64,000 nucleotides of DNA from Pedobacter cryotolerans (GCF_005116475.1 NZ_SWBO01000011.1:1-64000); one strand, 5' to 3'; counted from the first letter of the stretch, positions 52,867 to 62,014 are shown. Notes: generated from the letters alone by a model not told the origin. A program made the numbers and translations.

Positions 52867-53590
52867 AGAATTTGATCAGTTATTTAGGGATAAATTTAGC
52901 GATGCTGAAATTGAGCCATCGGCAAATTTATGGGCAAATATTGAACAACAAATTGAACCTAAACTCAAACGCACATTTCCTATATATTGGATGGCTGCTG
53001 CAAGTGTAATAGTTGCCATAACGGCGATGTTAGTTTTTCAGAAAACAGAAAAAATTCAGTTACGCGGTGCAGATGCAATTGCAAATGTTACTCAATCTAA
53101 TGTAGAACTTAATGTTGCAGATGAAAATAATACATCTGCTAATTTGCCTACCAAAAGTTTTGTAACGAATGAAAATAAAGGTGCTTCAAAAAAAATATCA
53201 TTAATTGACGTGTCTGATAATAAGGGTGTTGAAGAAAAATCAAAAAATGTTGAAGAAGCCATGCAACCGATGGTAGCAGATACTCGTCTACAAATTAAAC
53301 AACAAGAAGTTAGACCTTTAGTTATTGCGCCAATTAAAGAGACTGTTGTTGAAAGTCCAATTGTTTATACACAAGTAATTGTTCAGCAAGATTTAGATGA
53401 AAATTTAATAAGTGAAGACAATGTAGAGAAAAAAGGAATTAGAAACGTTGGCGACTTGGTAAACTTTGTGGTAGATAAAGTAGATAAAAGAGAAAAAAAA
53501 TTGTTGAGATTTAATACTGATGATGATGACAACTCTTCTTTAGTGGGTATTAACATAGGATTTTTAAAGTTTAACAAGAAAAGCAAATAG
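52856..53590 (+). CDS. Single-pass membrane protein, probable anti-sigma factor
   Basis: From the ATG at 52856 a 244-residue protein: a cytoplasmic N-part (PDKEFDQLFRDKFSDAEIEP, an anti-sigma-like helical segment, about 1-42), one membrane helix (43-62) and a periplasmic Asn/Glu/Lys/Val-rich, low-complexity region that ends with a basic/aspartate-rich tail (FNTDDDDNSSLVGINIGFLK). No zinc-binding ZAS motif (HxxxCxxC) is seen. It overlaps the sigma-factor gene end, as anti-sigma genes commonly do. Earlier in-frame starts (TTG 52841, ATG 52847) are possible. Assignment rests on topology and context, not on a recognised domain. Confidence 0.65.
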   Translation: MPDKEFDQLFRDKFSDAEIEPSANLWANIEQQIEPKLKRTFPIYWMAAASVIVAITAMLVFQKTEKIQLRGADAIANVTQSNVELNVADENNTSANLPTKSFVTNENKGASKKISLIDVSDNKGVEEKSKNVEEAMQPMVADTRLQIKQQEVRPLVIAPIKETVVESPIVYTQVIVQQDLDENLISEDNVEKKGIRNVGDLVNFVVDKVDKREKKLLRFNTDDDDNSSLVGINIGFLKFNKKSK

Positions 53591-53672
53591 GAGTAGGATT
53601 TTAGGATTTACAGGATTGTTAGTAGGAATGATAACATTACAACATTCAAACCTTTCAATATTATTAACATAT
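53587..53672. repeat. Phased tract that switches strand polarity
   Basis: Just after the stop codon the plus strand is G-rich (TAGGAG, TAGGATT, TTAGGATT, TACAGGATT). From about 53630 it becomes C/A-rich octamers (ATAACATT, ACAACATT, CAAACCTT, TCAATATT) leading to the next start. Confidence 0.6.
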
Positions 53673-53696
53673 TATATAAACCAAACAAACACACAA

Positions 53697-54515
53697 ATGA
53701 AAACCTCAATTTTAACCACAGTTTTAGTAAGCGGACTTACTTTACTGGCAACATTAAGTGCAAGTGCACAACAAGATAGCGTAAAAAAAGATATCAACTA
53801 CGGTAAAGGCATCACTATAAATGTTGGTGGTAGTGATAATGGCTTAATCACTCGAAACAATAGAGATACAGTAGATGCTAGCAAAGGTCGTTTTGTAGGT
53901 GGAATTACTTTTACTCGTTTTGATGTTGGTTTTTCTAAACTTATAGATAATGGAAGTTTTTCTTTATCGCCAGCTAATGAGTTTTTAGATTATAAAGCGG
54001 GTAAAACTAGTCATGTATCTTTTGATGTTTTACAAATTGGCTATAGATTTAACTCTAATTTTAAAATTTATGTTGCTGGTGGTTTCGATTGGACATTGAT
54101 CCGTTTAAAAAGAAACATCACTATTGCTAAAGATAGTCCGGTGCTAACTTATACTACCGAAACACCAGAAGTTTTATATGAAAAAAACCGTTTCTCGAGC
54201 AGTTATGTTCACTTACCATTAAACTTTGAGTTAAGAAGCAAAGAGAATAAAAAAGGAAACAGATTTTATTTAGTAGCTGGACCAGAGATTGCTTTTTTAA
54301 TTAATGGAAAAGTAAAACAGATTAGTGATGAATATGGAAAGGTTAAAATTAAAGATGATTACAATTTTGCACCTTTTAGATATGGTGGAACTGTAAGATT
54401 AGGTTATGGTAGTGCGGCTATTTTTGCTAAATATTATGCAAATGATATGTTTGATAGCGCACCACAAAAGGGATTGAAAAATATGGCTTTCGGTTTAACG
54501 TTAGGGTTAAATTAA
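53697..54515 (+). CDS. Outer-membrane beta-barrel protein (porin-like, PorT/OMP_b-brl type)
   Basis: A 272-residue exported protein. The signal peptide is about 1-24 (LVSGLTLLATLSASAQ). The mature part is a run of amphipathic strands (GRFVGGITFTRFDVGFSKL, VSFDVLQIGYRFNSNFKIYV, RYGGTVRLGYGSAAIFAKYY) ending in an aromatic/Leu-Gly strand (AFGLTLGLN), as in small outer-membrane beta-barrels. A longer in-frame start upstream would translate the repeat tract, so this ATG is preferred. Third gene of the sigma/anti-sigma/OMP group. It may be the regulated product or the surface sensor. Confidence 0.78.
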   Translation: MKTSILTTVLVSGLTLLATLSASAQQDSVKKDINYGKGITINVGGSDNGLITRNNRDTVDASKGRFVGGITFTRFDVGFSKLIDNGSFSLSPANEFLDYKAGKTSHVSFDVLQIGYRFNSNFKIYVAGGFDWTLIRLKRNITIAKDSPVLTYTTETPEVLYEKNRFSSSYVHLPLNFELRSKENKKGNRFYLVAGPEIAFLINGKVKQISDEYGKVKIKDDYNFAPFRYGGTVRLGYGSAAIFAKYYANDMFDSAPQKGLKNMAFGLTLGLN

Positions 54516-54627
54516 GGAAGTCTAAAAAGTTGGGAAGTGAGTAAAGCTAGAAAGACCGTAAAACCTGAAATTGATGTGCCCAATGAACTACTGAACCACT
54601 AATAAATGAATTAGTAAACAAATACAC

Positions 54628-54644
54628 CTGCCTGCGGCAGGCAG
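54628..54644. repeat. Short G/C palindrome
   Basis: CTGCCTGCGGCAGGCAG forms 8-bp arms around one central base. It is an isolated G/C-rich island in an AT-rich spacer and resembles dispersed palindromes of Bacteroidota genomes. Confidence 0.5.
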
Positions 54645-54654
54645 ATACAACTTG

Positions 54655-54690
54655 ATCCTGCAGATGTAAATTTGCAGGATTTTTTATTTT
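54655..54690 (+). terminator. Intrinsic terminator
   Basis: The stem ATCCTGCA / TTGCAGGAT with a 9-base loop is followed by TTTTTTATTTT. It ends the transcript of the sigma/anti-sigma/OMP group on the plus strand. Confidence 0.75.
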
Positions 54691-54741
54691 AGGCTATATC
54701 TTCCACCTTTAAGCTTAAACCTTTTTATTTATCTTTACAAA

Positions 54742-55734
54742 GTGAATTCTCAAATCATCTCTGTAAATAATTTAACCAAACAATACCAGCAAACTCAGGT
54801 TTCGGGTATTTCAAATATTAGCTTTTCAATTAAGCAAGGCGATATTGTAGCCATAATTGGCGAAAGTGGTAGTGGCAAATCAACTTTGTTGAAATGTATT
54901 TATGGTTTAATTAAAGCCGATGAAGGCGAAGTGCTGTTAAATGGGAAAAAAGTTAAAGGCCCAGATGAGCAATTGATACCCGGCAATGCCGAAATGAAAA
55001 TGGTTACACAAGATTTTTCGCTAAACATTTACGCCAAGGTTTATGATAATATTGCTTCGATGTTATCAAACACTGATATTAAAGCTAAGCAAGAAAAAAC
55101 TTTAGAAATGATGGAGCGTTTGCACATCACTAAACTAAAGGATAAAAAAATAATAGAGTTAAGTGGTGGCGAGCAACAGCGTGTAGCCATTGCAAAAGCA
55201 CTAATTAGCAATACCAAGGTTTTATTGTTAGATGAACCTTTTAGTCAGGTAGATTCGTTATTAAAAAACCAGTTGCGTGCCGACATAAAGCGATTAGCTA
55301 AAGAAACTGGATTGACGATTATTTTAGTGTCTCACGACCCTACAGATGGTTTATTTTTGGCAGACCAGTTATTGATTTTGAAACAAGGCAAACTTTTACA
55401 AAATGATAGTCCAGCAGCAATCTATCAAAATCCATCGGATATTTATACAGCCAAAATTTTAGGAAATGCAGTGGTTTTAGATGCAAATGAAGCGGATAAA
55501 ATCGGAATTAAAACAAGTAAAGATAATGTTGTTTTTTATCCAGAATGGGTAGAATTGAAAAGCACTTGGAACAGCCGTAGGTTTGAAGTTGAGGAGGTTT
55601 ATTACAAAGGCTTTTACGATGAACTTTTGCTAGAACGCAATGGTGTTAAAATTAGAGCTTTACAACTAAACAGTGGCGAGCATAAAAAAAACGACCACGT
55701 ACAAGCGAACATTGGTCGTTTTTTAGAGTTTTAA
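54742..55734 (+). CDS. Orphan ABC transporter ATPase (importer/PotA-like)
   Basis: A 330-residue ABC ATPase. Walker A GESGSGKST (40-48), Q-loop VTQDFSLN, signature LSGGE followed by QQRVAIAKA (140-153), Walker B VLLLDEPFSQVDSLL (160-174), H-loop VSHDP. The C-terminal 90 residues form a TOBE-like beta domain (VVFYPEWVELK ... VKIRALQLNSGEHKKNDHVQ), as in ATPases of PotA/MalK/FbpC importers. No permease or binding protein is adjacent. The start is GTG. The last 17 codons (from HKKND) are at the same time an intrinsic-terminator-like hairpin (ACGACCA/TGGTCGT), and this segment is duplicated after the next gene. Confidence 0.85.
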   Translation: MNSQIISVNNLTKQYQQTQVSGISNISFSIKQGDIVAIIGESGSGKSTLLKCIYGLIKADEGEVLLNGKKVKGPDEQLIPGNAEMKMVTQDFSLNIYAKVYDNIASMLSNTDIKAKQEKTLEMMERLHITKLKDKKIIELSGGEQQRVAIAKALISNTKVLLLDEPFSQVDSLLKNQLRADIKRLAKETGLTIILVSHDPTDGLFLADQLLILKQGKLLQNDSPAAIYQNPSDIYTAKILGNAVVLDANEADKIGIKTSKDNVVFYPEWVELKSTWNSRRFEVEEVYYKGFYDELLLERNGVKIRALQLNSGEHKKNDHVQANIGRFLEF

Positions 55735-55735
55735 T
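55681..55735. repeat. 55-bp direct repeat, copy 1 (terminator within ABC gene 3' end)
   Basis: It begins CATAAAAAAAACGACCACGT and ends TTTAGAGTTTTAAT, with an ACGACCA/TGGTCGT stem. It is identical to 57054-57108 except for one base (A at 55701, T in the other copy). It includes the ABC-gene stop codon. Confidence 0.85.
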
Positions 55736-55788
55736 ATTCTTATAACATTTACTTTGTAGCCACAGGTTTTTTTATAAATAAAAGTTGT

Positions 55789-55818
55789 AGTTATAGTTAT
55801 AACTTTTTGTTATATTTG
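55789..55818 (+). promoter_or_regulatory. Operator palindrome and -7 box of DUF4143 ATPase copy 2
   Basis: AGTTATA-GT-TATAACT (55789-55804) is a perfect inverted repeat. TATATTTG at 55811-55818 matches TAnnTTTG and lies 6 bp downstream of it. AGTTRTA also recurs at 55783 and 55823. The layout mirrors the promoter of the other DUF4143 gene. Confidence 0.55.
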
Positions 55819-55843
55819 ACATAGTTGTAAGTGTAATTATAAA

Positions 55844-57052
55844 ATGAATATACCTTCTAAATTTATAAATCGCGATAAATACATAGCCAAAATAGAACCT
55901 TTTTTGGGTAAAAGCATAATTAAAGTGCTTACTGGTCAGCGAAGGGTAGGTAAAAGTTATTTAATTTTTCAGCTCATATCATATGTCAAGCAAAAAGATG
56001 AGAATGCAAATATTATTTACATCAACAAAGAAGATTTACAATTCGATTTTATTAAAAATGCTAATGATCTTAACCAATATGTTGCTTCTAAATTAAAAAA
56101 CAAGCAGATCAATTATATTTTTATAGATGAAATACAAGATATTATTGACTTTGAAAAAGCTTTAAGTTCACTTTTGCTCAACGAAAATAATGATATATAT
56201 ATTACAGGTAGTAATGCCAAGATGCTTTCTGGAGAATTGGCTACTTATTTAAGTGGCAGATATATAGAATTTAATGTTTATAGCCTCTCGTATCCAGAGT
56301 TTCTGTTGTTTCATGATCTTGACAATAGTGAGAAGAGTATGGATTATTATTTTAGGTATGGAGGTTTGCCCTACTTAATTAATCTGCCATTAAATAATCA
56401 AGTGTTTGAATACCTTAAAAGTGTTTATGCTACCATTATATTTAGGGATATTGTATCTAGATATAATTTGAGAAGTAGTAATTTTTTGGAGAAACTGGTT
56501 GCCTTTATCGCAGATAATATAGGGAGCATGTTTTCGGCTAAAAAGATCAGTGATTTTTTAAAATCACAACAAGTAAAGATAGCGCCAAACCAAATACAAT
56601 TATATAATCAATATCTAAGCAATGCTTATATTATTCACGATGTTGAACGTTATGATTTAATTGGTAAACGTATTTTTGAATTTGGAAGTAAGTTTTACTT
56701 TGAAAATCTGGGAATAAGAAACGCAATAATAGGATACAGACCAAATGATATAGGTAAATTATTAGAAAATATAGTTTATAATCATCTTCTTTATTTGGGT
56801 TATGATATAAAAGTGGGAGCTTATGCTACAAAAGAAATCGATTTTGTTTGTAAAAGAAATGGGGAATTGTTGTACATACAAGTGGCATTAAGATTAGATG
56901 CTGAAGACACTATTAAGCGTGAGTTTGGTAATTTATTAGCTATTGCAGATAATTATCCTAAATATGTAATTACAAATGATAATTTCGAAGGAACTAGTTA
57001 TCAAGGTGTTAAACATGTAAATATTCGAGAATTTTTAATGTGGGATGATTAA
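55844..57052 (+). CDS. AAA_14/DUF4143 ATPase (copy 2)
   Basis: A 402-residue P-loop ATPase of the same family as the gene at 34476 but clearly diverged from it. Walker A GQRRVGKSY (31-39), Walker B YIFIDEIQDI (91-100), sensor ITGSNAKML (120-128). A region rich in LSGRYIEFNVYSLSYPEFL follows, then a winged-helix-like segment (KKISDFLKSQQVKIAPNQIQ) and the DUF4143 end. That end has a restriction-endonuclease-like core: GKLLENIVYNHLLYLGYDIK, the EIDFVCKRNG motif and LYIQVALRL. Function unknown. The gene is bracketed by 55-bp direct repeats derived from the neighbouring ABC gene and looks like an insertion. A palindromic operator lies at its promoter. Confidence 0.85.
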   Translation: MNIPSKFINRDKYIAKIEPFLGKSIIKVLTGQRRVGKSYLIFQLISYVKQKDENANIIYINKEDLQFDFIKNANDLNQYVASKLKNKQINYIFIDEIQDIIDFEKALSSLLLNENNDIYITGSNAKMLSGELATYLSGRYIEFNVYSLSYPEFLLFHDLDNSEKSMDYYFRYGGLPYLINLPLNNQVFEYLKSVYATIIFRDIVSRYNLRSSNFLEKLVAFIADNIGSMFSAKKISDFLKSQQVKIAPNQIQLYNQYLSNAYIIHDVERYDLIGKRIFEFGSKFYFENLGIRNAIIGYRPNDIGKLLENIVYNHLLYLGYDIKVGAYATKEIDFVCKRNGELLYIQVALRLDAEDTIKREFGNLLAIADNYPKYVITNDNFEGTSYQGVKHVNIREFLMWDD

Positions 57053-57053
57053 G

Positions 57054-57108
57054 CATAAAAAAAACGACCACGTTCAAGCGAACATTGGTCGTTTTTTAGA
57101 GTTTTAAT
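57054..57108. repeat. 55-bp direct repeat, copy 2 / shared terminator
   Basis: A near-exact copy of 55681-55735, here non-coding. Its ACGACCA ... TGGTCGTTTTTT hairpin stands between the DUF4143 gene and the convergent susD gene (stop 10 bp away) and can terminate both. Confidence 0.85.
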
Positions 57109-57118
57109 CTAATTGTTA

Positions 57119-58831
57119 TTAATTGGTAGGATTTTGTGTTAGTTTTCCTGGATAAGAGTTAATCGCACTTTGTGGGATGTAAAATACTACCCTGAAATCA
57201 TTTGCAGCTATGCTCGTACTTTGGTTTTGAGGACCAGGATAGACACGAGTAAGCGGTTTACCATTACGGAATACATCAAAACTACGTTCAGCTTGATATG
57301 CCAATTCCAATTGTCTCTCTTTATCGATCAATTCTGATGCATTTGTAGCATTTAAAGAAGTATAACCGCCATTTACAATAGAACGTGTCCTTATGGTATT
57401 CAAATCAGTAAGTGCATCGTTATATCTTTGCAACTTTGCATAAGCCTCGGCTCTGTTTAAATAAACTTCTCCTAATCTACTAATTACAGGAGAGTGCAGG
57501 TGAGAATTTTCTCCTTCACGCGAAGCTTTAGTGATATAGAATTGAGGGTAAACACGGTTCAAAGTAATAAAATAGTCGATTACACCTGTATAAGTTTTAC
57601 CATTTTTATAGGTGATATTATAAATTTCCTGAGCAGCATCAACTGGTGTAAGTGTATAAGTATCTGTACCTTCTTTACAAGTAATTGTACTGCCACTTCT
57701 GGTAACAGTAGCCTGAACATAGTTTAATACATTACCTGTATCGTCTTTAATAAATCTAAATACTTCGGTATACGCTCCTGCAGCATTTTTTGAGTAAGTT
57801 GGTTCTATAAATGCAGCTCTGGCATCCACTATTTTGTATTTTTCTGGTCGCCAATCATTTCTTCCAGTTTCATTTAACAAACTGATATATTTAGCGCTTG
57901 CATACATTTCTCCCCAACCTTGTCCGCCAATATTTGCATACATGCCGCCAATGCCATAATAATGATCAAAACCAGAAAATTCAGTTGCCACACGTTTAAT
58001 AGCAAAAATTGTTTCCTTGTTATTTTCAGGTGTAAAAGTGTTGTATTTCATGAAGTCAGCTCTTGGCAATAGACTAAATTTTGAGGATCCGGTAATCACT
58101 TTATTCGCATAATCTACCGCAAGTTGAGCAAAAGGCTGATTAGGGTTTTCGTAAGTTCCGCTCATGTACAAATAAACCCTCGAAAGCATAGCTTGTGCAG
58201 CTTCTTTAGAAGCAAAAGAAGCTCCTTTATTTGCGGTGATCATTTCTTCGGCCTTTTTTAAATCTGCAATCACTTGTTCGTAAGTTGCTTTAACTGTTGC
58301 TCTATCAGGTAAATTAGCATTGATTACATCATCAGGAGTGCCATTTACAATAGGTACGCCTAAATTAGTTTCTGGGCTTTGGTAATACGGACGCCCATAA
58401 GCACGAACCAAGTAAAAATACATCATGCCTCGTACGTAATAACATTCGCCAAGTTTACTATCCAATGCAGCATTTTTGCCTTGTGGTATCAACTTAATGA
58501 TATTTGAAGCTTGAGCAATAGCCTTGTATCCACTGTCCCAAAATGTAGAAAGTCTACCGTTGTTTGGGGTTCTAGCAAAGGAAATGAACTCATAAAAAGC
58601 ATCAGTAGAAGATCCTCTAATCATGATATTGTCTCCAGCATATTCGCCCAAACGGTGCATTGGATCAGACCAAGCCTTAAGCTGCGCATAAACACCATTT
58701 AATAAACCATCTATAGATTCTTCTGGATTTTGGTTAATTCTCTCAGATTCCATTGATCCGAAAGGAGCTCTATCAATCTCGCAAGATGATAATGCAATTG
58801 TAGCTATGATAATAGTTAATATCTTTTTCAT
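57119..58831 (-). CDS. SusD/RagB-family nutrient-binding outer-membrane lipoprotein
   Basis: A 570-residue surface lipoprotein: signal MKKILTIIIATIALSSC with lipid-bearing C17. The SusD fold follows, with N-terminal helices carrying TPR-like pairs (YYVRGMMYFYLVRAYGRPYY, about 128-147; EAAQAMLSRVYLYMSG near 210). The C-terminal RagB/SusD signature is RLGEVYLNRAEAYAKLQRYN (about 452-471), then LDLAYQAERSFDVFRNGKPL-type residues. It caps the TonB-dependent channel encoded 12 bp upstream and binds its ligand, usually a glycan. No glycosidase is nearby, so the substrate cannot be guessed. Confidence 0.92.
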   Translation of the reverse strand: MKKILTIIIATIALSSCEIDRAPFGSMESERINQNPEESIDGLLNGVYAQLKAWSDPMHRLGEYAGDNIMIRGSSTDAFYEFISFARTPNNGRLSTFWDSGYKAIAQASNIIKLIPQGKNAALDSKLGECYYVRGMMYFYLVRAYGRPYYQSPETNLGVPIVNGTPDDVINANLPDRATVKATYEQVIADLKKAEEMITANKGASFASKEAAQAMLSRVYLYMSGTYENPNQPFAQLAVDYANKVITGSSKFSLLPRADFMKYNTFTPENNKETIFAIKRVATEFSGFDHYYGIGGMYANIGGQGWGEMYASAKYISLLNETGRNDWRPEKYKIVDARAAFIEPTYSKNAAGAYTEVFRFIKDDTGNVLNYVQATVTRSGSTITCKEGTDTYTLTPVDAAQEIYNITYKNGKTYTGVIDYFITLNRVYPQFYITKASREGENSHLHSPVISRLGEVYLNRAEAYAKLQRYNDALTDLNTIRTRSIVNGGYTSLNATNASELIDKERQLELAYQAERSFDVFRNGKPLTRVYPGPQNQSTSIAANDFRVVFYIPQSAINSYPGKLTQNPTN

Positions 58832-58843
58832 TATTTATTTTCT

Positions 58844-61800
58844 TTAGAATGAAACATTAAGTCCTAACATAAATTTTCTGTTCATAGGATAAATAGATGG
58901 CCCTGTTGAGAATAAGATAGATTCTCCATTTGCAGGTAATTCTGGATCTACACCTGAATACTTTGTAATTACAAATAAATTCTCGCCAGCTACATAAACT
59001 CTTAAATTTCTAACTTTATATTTTTTCAAATCGATATTATAACCTAAAGCTAATGAGCGCATTCTAAAAAAGTCATTGTTCTCTATAAAACGTGATGAAG
59101 TGGAATTTCCCTTATCTTGGTTGTTATATCTTGCAACAGGGTGGGTTGCAATGTCGCCTGGTTTTTGCCATCTATTCCAATTATCCATTAATACCATTTG
59201 GTTTCTGTCGGTATAAGTTCCATCAGAATCGTATTCTTGACGAGAGTAATTATATACTCTACCGCCAATAGAATAACCAAAAACTGCATTCATATCTAGG
59301 TTTTTCCATCTTAGGGAAGTAGTAATACCACCGAATAAATCAGGAGAAGCTTTACCTAGTTTTTCTTGCGTAGCTTGTGCATAATTTGAAGTAGTTGTTC
59401 TTGCAGTTTCATTTCCGTTGGCATCTCTAGTTACCCTGTACCACAGTGGTAAGCCATTTTCTGGGTTAACGCCTGCCCATTCTGGTAAATAATAGGTGTC
59501 AACAGGTAAGCCAATTTGTAAGATGCGTTGAGCCGATCCTGCAATACCTAAACCATCACCAATAATGATAGGTTTAGCGGTGTAGGTACCATCAAGGTTT
59601 CTAGTTTTGTAAATATCAGTAAGCTTATTTACGTTAGTACCTAAATTCACATCTAAGCTCCATGTTAGGTTATCATTGCGGACAATATCACCTCCTAACG
59701 CAACTTCTAAACCTTTGTTTTGCATTTTACCAACATTTTGCCAAATACTTGTAACACCTGTTAAGCCAGAAATTGGTACATTGTATAAAATGTTATCCGT
59801 GTTTTTAATATAATAATCAATTGTTAATCTCAATCTATTGTTAAATGCAGCAACATCTAAACCTACCCCACTTGTATAAGTTTCTTCCCAGGTAAGGTCT
59901 TTATTGCCAATTTGACTAATTAAAAGACCTGGAATGCCGTTGTAACCTGCAGCTGGATTTACAGAATATAAATCGTATTGCGGATATAATGAACTTGGGC
60001 GGTTACCTACTGTACCATAAGAAGCACGAAGTTTTAAGTTATTGATCAAGTTTGTTTTAAACCAGCTTTCGCGATTGATATTCCATCCGCCACTAACAGA
60101 GAAGAAGTTACCGTATTTTTTACCAAAATTCGAAGCACCATCTCTACGGAAAGATACTTGTGCTAAATATTTGCCATCGTAAGCGTAATTAGAATTAACA
60201 AATAAAGATTGAACAGCCCATTCACTTATTCCTCCTCTGGTTCTTTCTGGTTTAGAAACCACATCTAGCACTTCAAAACCTGGCAATAAACCTGTTCCAT
60301 ATACATCTAATGTTTTGCCTACATAATCATTAAACTCATAAGCTGCTAAAGCATTTAAACTGTGTTTCCCCCAGTTATTGTTGTAACGCAACATTTGGTT
60401 GGTGTAGCGACGCGTGTACTCAGATCTATACTCCGTGATACGGCCATTTACGCTTTGTCCATCATTTGAGCGAGGATCTGTGTAACCACTAGCGCTGTAG
60501 GTATTGAATCTGTAGTTATTAACAGAAGAGAAAGTAAGATTTTTAGTGATATTGATATCAAAATCTAAATTACCCATTAACTCATAATTGTTGTTTTTTG
60601 ACTTGTTCCACTGTAAGTCGTACAAATAATTTGTTGATACACTATTTACCCATGAGCTTGAACGATGCCCCACTAAGTTTCCATTTTCATCGAATGGACT
60701 ATCCCAAGGAAGGTTCGAATACATCGAAGTTACCGAGTATTGACGATCGGCTACAGAACGACGAGAGCCTACAATAGCTGGCTTAACTGTTAACCAACTT
60801 AAAGGTTTGTAAGTAGTATTTAATCTAAAGTTATAACGTTCATAGTCGTATCCTTTAATTGCACCTGATTCGTCATAATAACCTACAGATAGAAAAGATT
60901 GCAATTTTTCAGTTCCTCCTTGTATAGAAACATTATGATTTTGGTTAAAGCCTTCTGTGGTAGCCAAATCCCACCAGCTAAAGTTACTGTTGCGCAACTC
61001 TGGTTTCCAACGTGGAAAACTGATGGTGTTTGCATTGGCAAAAGAGCTAAAATAATCATATAACTGTGCACCATCCATTACCTGCAAGTTACCATTGGTT
61101 AAAGTGGTAAAACCAGCTTTCGATGAAACATCGATTGTCATTTGTCCTGATTTGGCTCTTTTAGTAGTAGCGATGATAACTCCATTTGCACCTTGCGAGC
61201 CATAAATTGCAGTTGATGCCGCATCTTTTAATACCGTTAGGCTTTCGATATCATCAGGGTTTAAATCTCCAGGATTAGAACCAATAATTACCCCATCAAT
61301 TACCCAAAGCGGACTAGTTGTTCCGCTTAAAGTAGCTTGTCCCCTAATAATTACCGCACCTGCAGCGCCTGGTCTTCCAGAACCTGGTGCAACAAATAAG
61401 CCTGGCGCTTTACCAGCTAACATGTTTTGCACATTTGGTGAGGTAACAGTGGTTAAGTCAGTACCTTTTATCGTACTTAAAGCACCCGTAAGGCTTTCTT
61501 TTTTCTGAACGCTGTAGCCTACAACTACTAGCTCATTTAATGACTCTACTGATTCGGCAAGTGCAATGCTACCTAAAGTAGATCCAGTTACAGTAACTTC
61601 TTTTGTGGTAAAACCAATTGAACTGATGATTAGAATGTCGCCTGTTTTTGCATCAATAGTAAATTTTCCTTCTGCATCAGTAGATGCAGCTTTAGTTGTG
61701 CCTTTAACTTTTACCACTGCACCTGGAATTAGACCACCCTTTTGATCTTGAATTGTACCAGAAATAGGATCCCAAAGAGGGGCGGTTGTTGTGGATGCTA

Positions 61801-61972
61801 ATTTGTCATTAACATCATTTTTATTAAAAGAATAAATGTTTGCGTTTGCAAACGTTGGGATACATATAGTCAATAAAGAAATCATCTTTATTGTAGCCGA
61901 AAAGATGCTAAAAGGTTTTTTCCCTTCTATATGCAGTAGCTTAATGTTGTTTTTTTGGTTAATTTTTTTCAT
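58844..61972 (-). CDS. SusC/RagA-family TonB-dependent outer-membrane transporter
   Basis: A 1042-residue TonB-dependent channel. A long N-terminal signal region (hydrophobic FSIFSATIKMISLLTICI) precedes a carboxypeptidase-D-like domain (GTIQDQKGGLIPGAVVKVKG, about 70-145), the SusC signature LNELVVVGYSVQKK, a plug domain (VIIRGQATLSG, SPLWVIDGVI, ESLTVLKDAASTAIYGSQGA) and a 22-strand barrel ending MLGLNVSF. It imports ligands delivered by the SusD-like lipoprotein encoded next. An upstream start would add 14 residues; MKKINQ is preferred. Two CAAACGTTTG palindromes lie 165 and 303 bp upstream, so LacI-type repression or activation is likely. Confidence 0.92.
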   Translation of the reverse strand: MKKINQKNNIKLLHIEGKKPFSIFSATIKMISLLTICIPTFANANIYSFNKNDVNDKLASTTTAPLWDPISGTIQDQKGGLIPGAVVKVKGTTKAASTDAEGKFTIDAKTGDILIISSIGFTTKEVTVTGSTLGSIALAESVESLNELVVVGYSVQKKESLTGALSTIKGTDLTTVTSPNVQNMLAGKAPGLFVAPGSGRPGAAGAVIIRGQATLSGTTSPLWVIDGVIIGSNPGDLNPDDIESLTVLKDAASTAIYGSQGANGVIIATTKRAKSGQMTIDVSSKAGFTTLTNGNLQVMDGAQLYDYFSSFANANTISFPRWKPELRNSNFSWWDLATTEGFNQNHNVSIQGGTEKLQSFLSVGYYDESGAIKGYDYERYNFRLNTTYKPLSWLTVKPAIVGSRRSVADRQYSVTSMYSNLPWDSPFDENGNLVGHRSSSWVNSVSTNYLYDLQWNKSKNNNYELMGNLDFDINITKNLTFSSVNNYRFNTYSASGYTDPRSNDGQSVNGRITEYRSEYTRRYTNQMLRYNNNWGKHSLNALAAYEFNDYVGKTLDVYGTGLLPGFEVLDVVSKPERTRGGISEWAVQSLFVNSNYAYDGKYLAQVSFRRDGASNFGKKYGNFFSVSGGWNINRESWFKTNLINNLKLRASYGTVGNRPSSLYPQYDLYSVNPAAGYNGIPGLLISQIGNKDLTWEETYTSGVGLDVAAFNNRLRLTIDYYIKNTDNILYNVPISGLTGVTSIWQNVGKMQNKGLEVALGGDIVRNDNLTWSLDVNLGTNVNKLTDIYKTRNLDGTYTAKPIIIGDGLGIAGSAQRILQIGLPVDTYYLPEWAGVNPENGLPLWYRVTRDANGNETARTTTSNYAQATQEKLGKASPDLFGGITTSLRWKNLDMNAVFGYSIGGRVYNYSRQEYDSDGTYTDRNQMVLMDNWNRWQKPGDIATHPVARYNNQDKGNSTSSRFIENNDFFRMRSLALGYNIDLKKYKVRNLRVYVAGENLFVITKYSGVDPELPANGESILFSTGPSIYPMNRKFMLGLNVSF

Positions 61973-62014
61973 TTGGACTAAAAAATTAGATTTAAATAGT
62001 TGTTGGTAAAGCAT

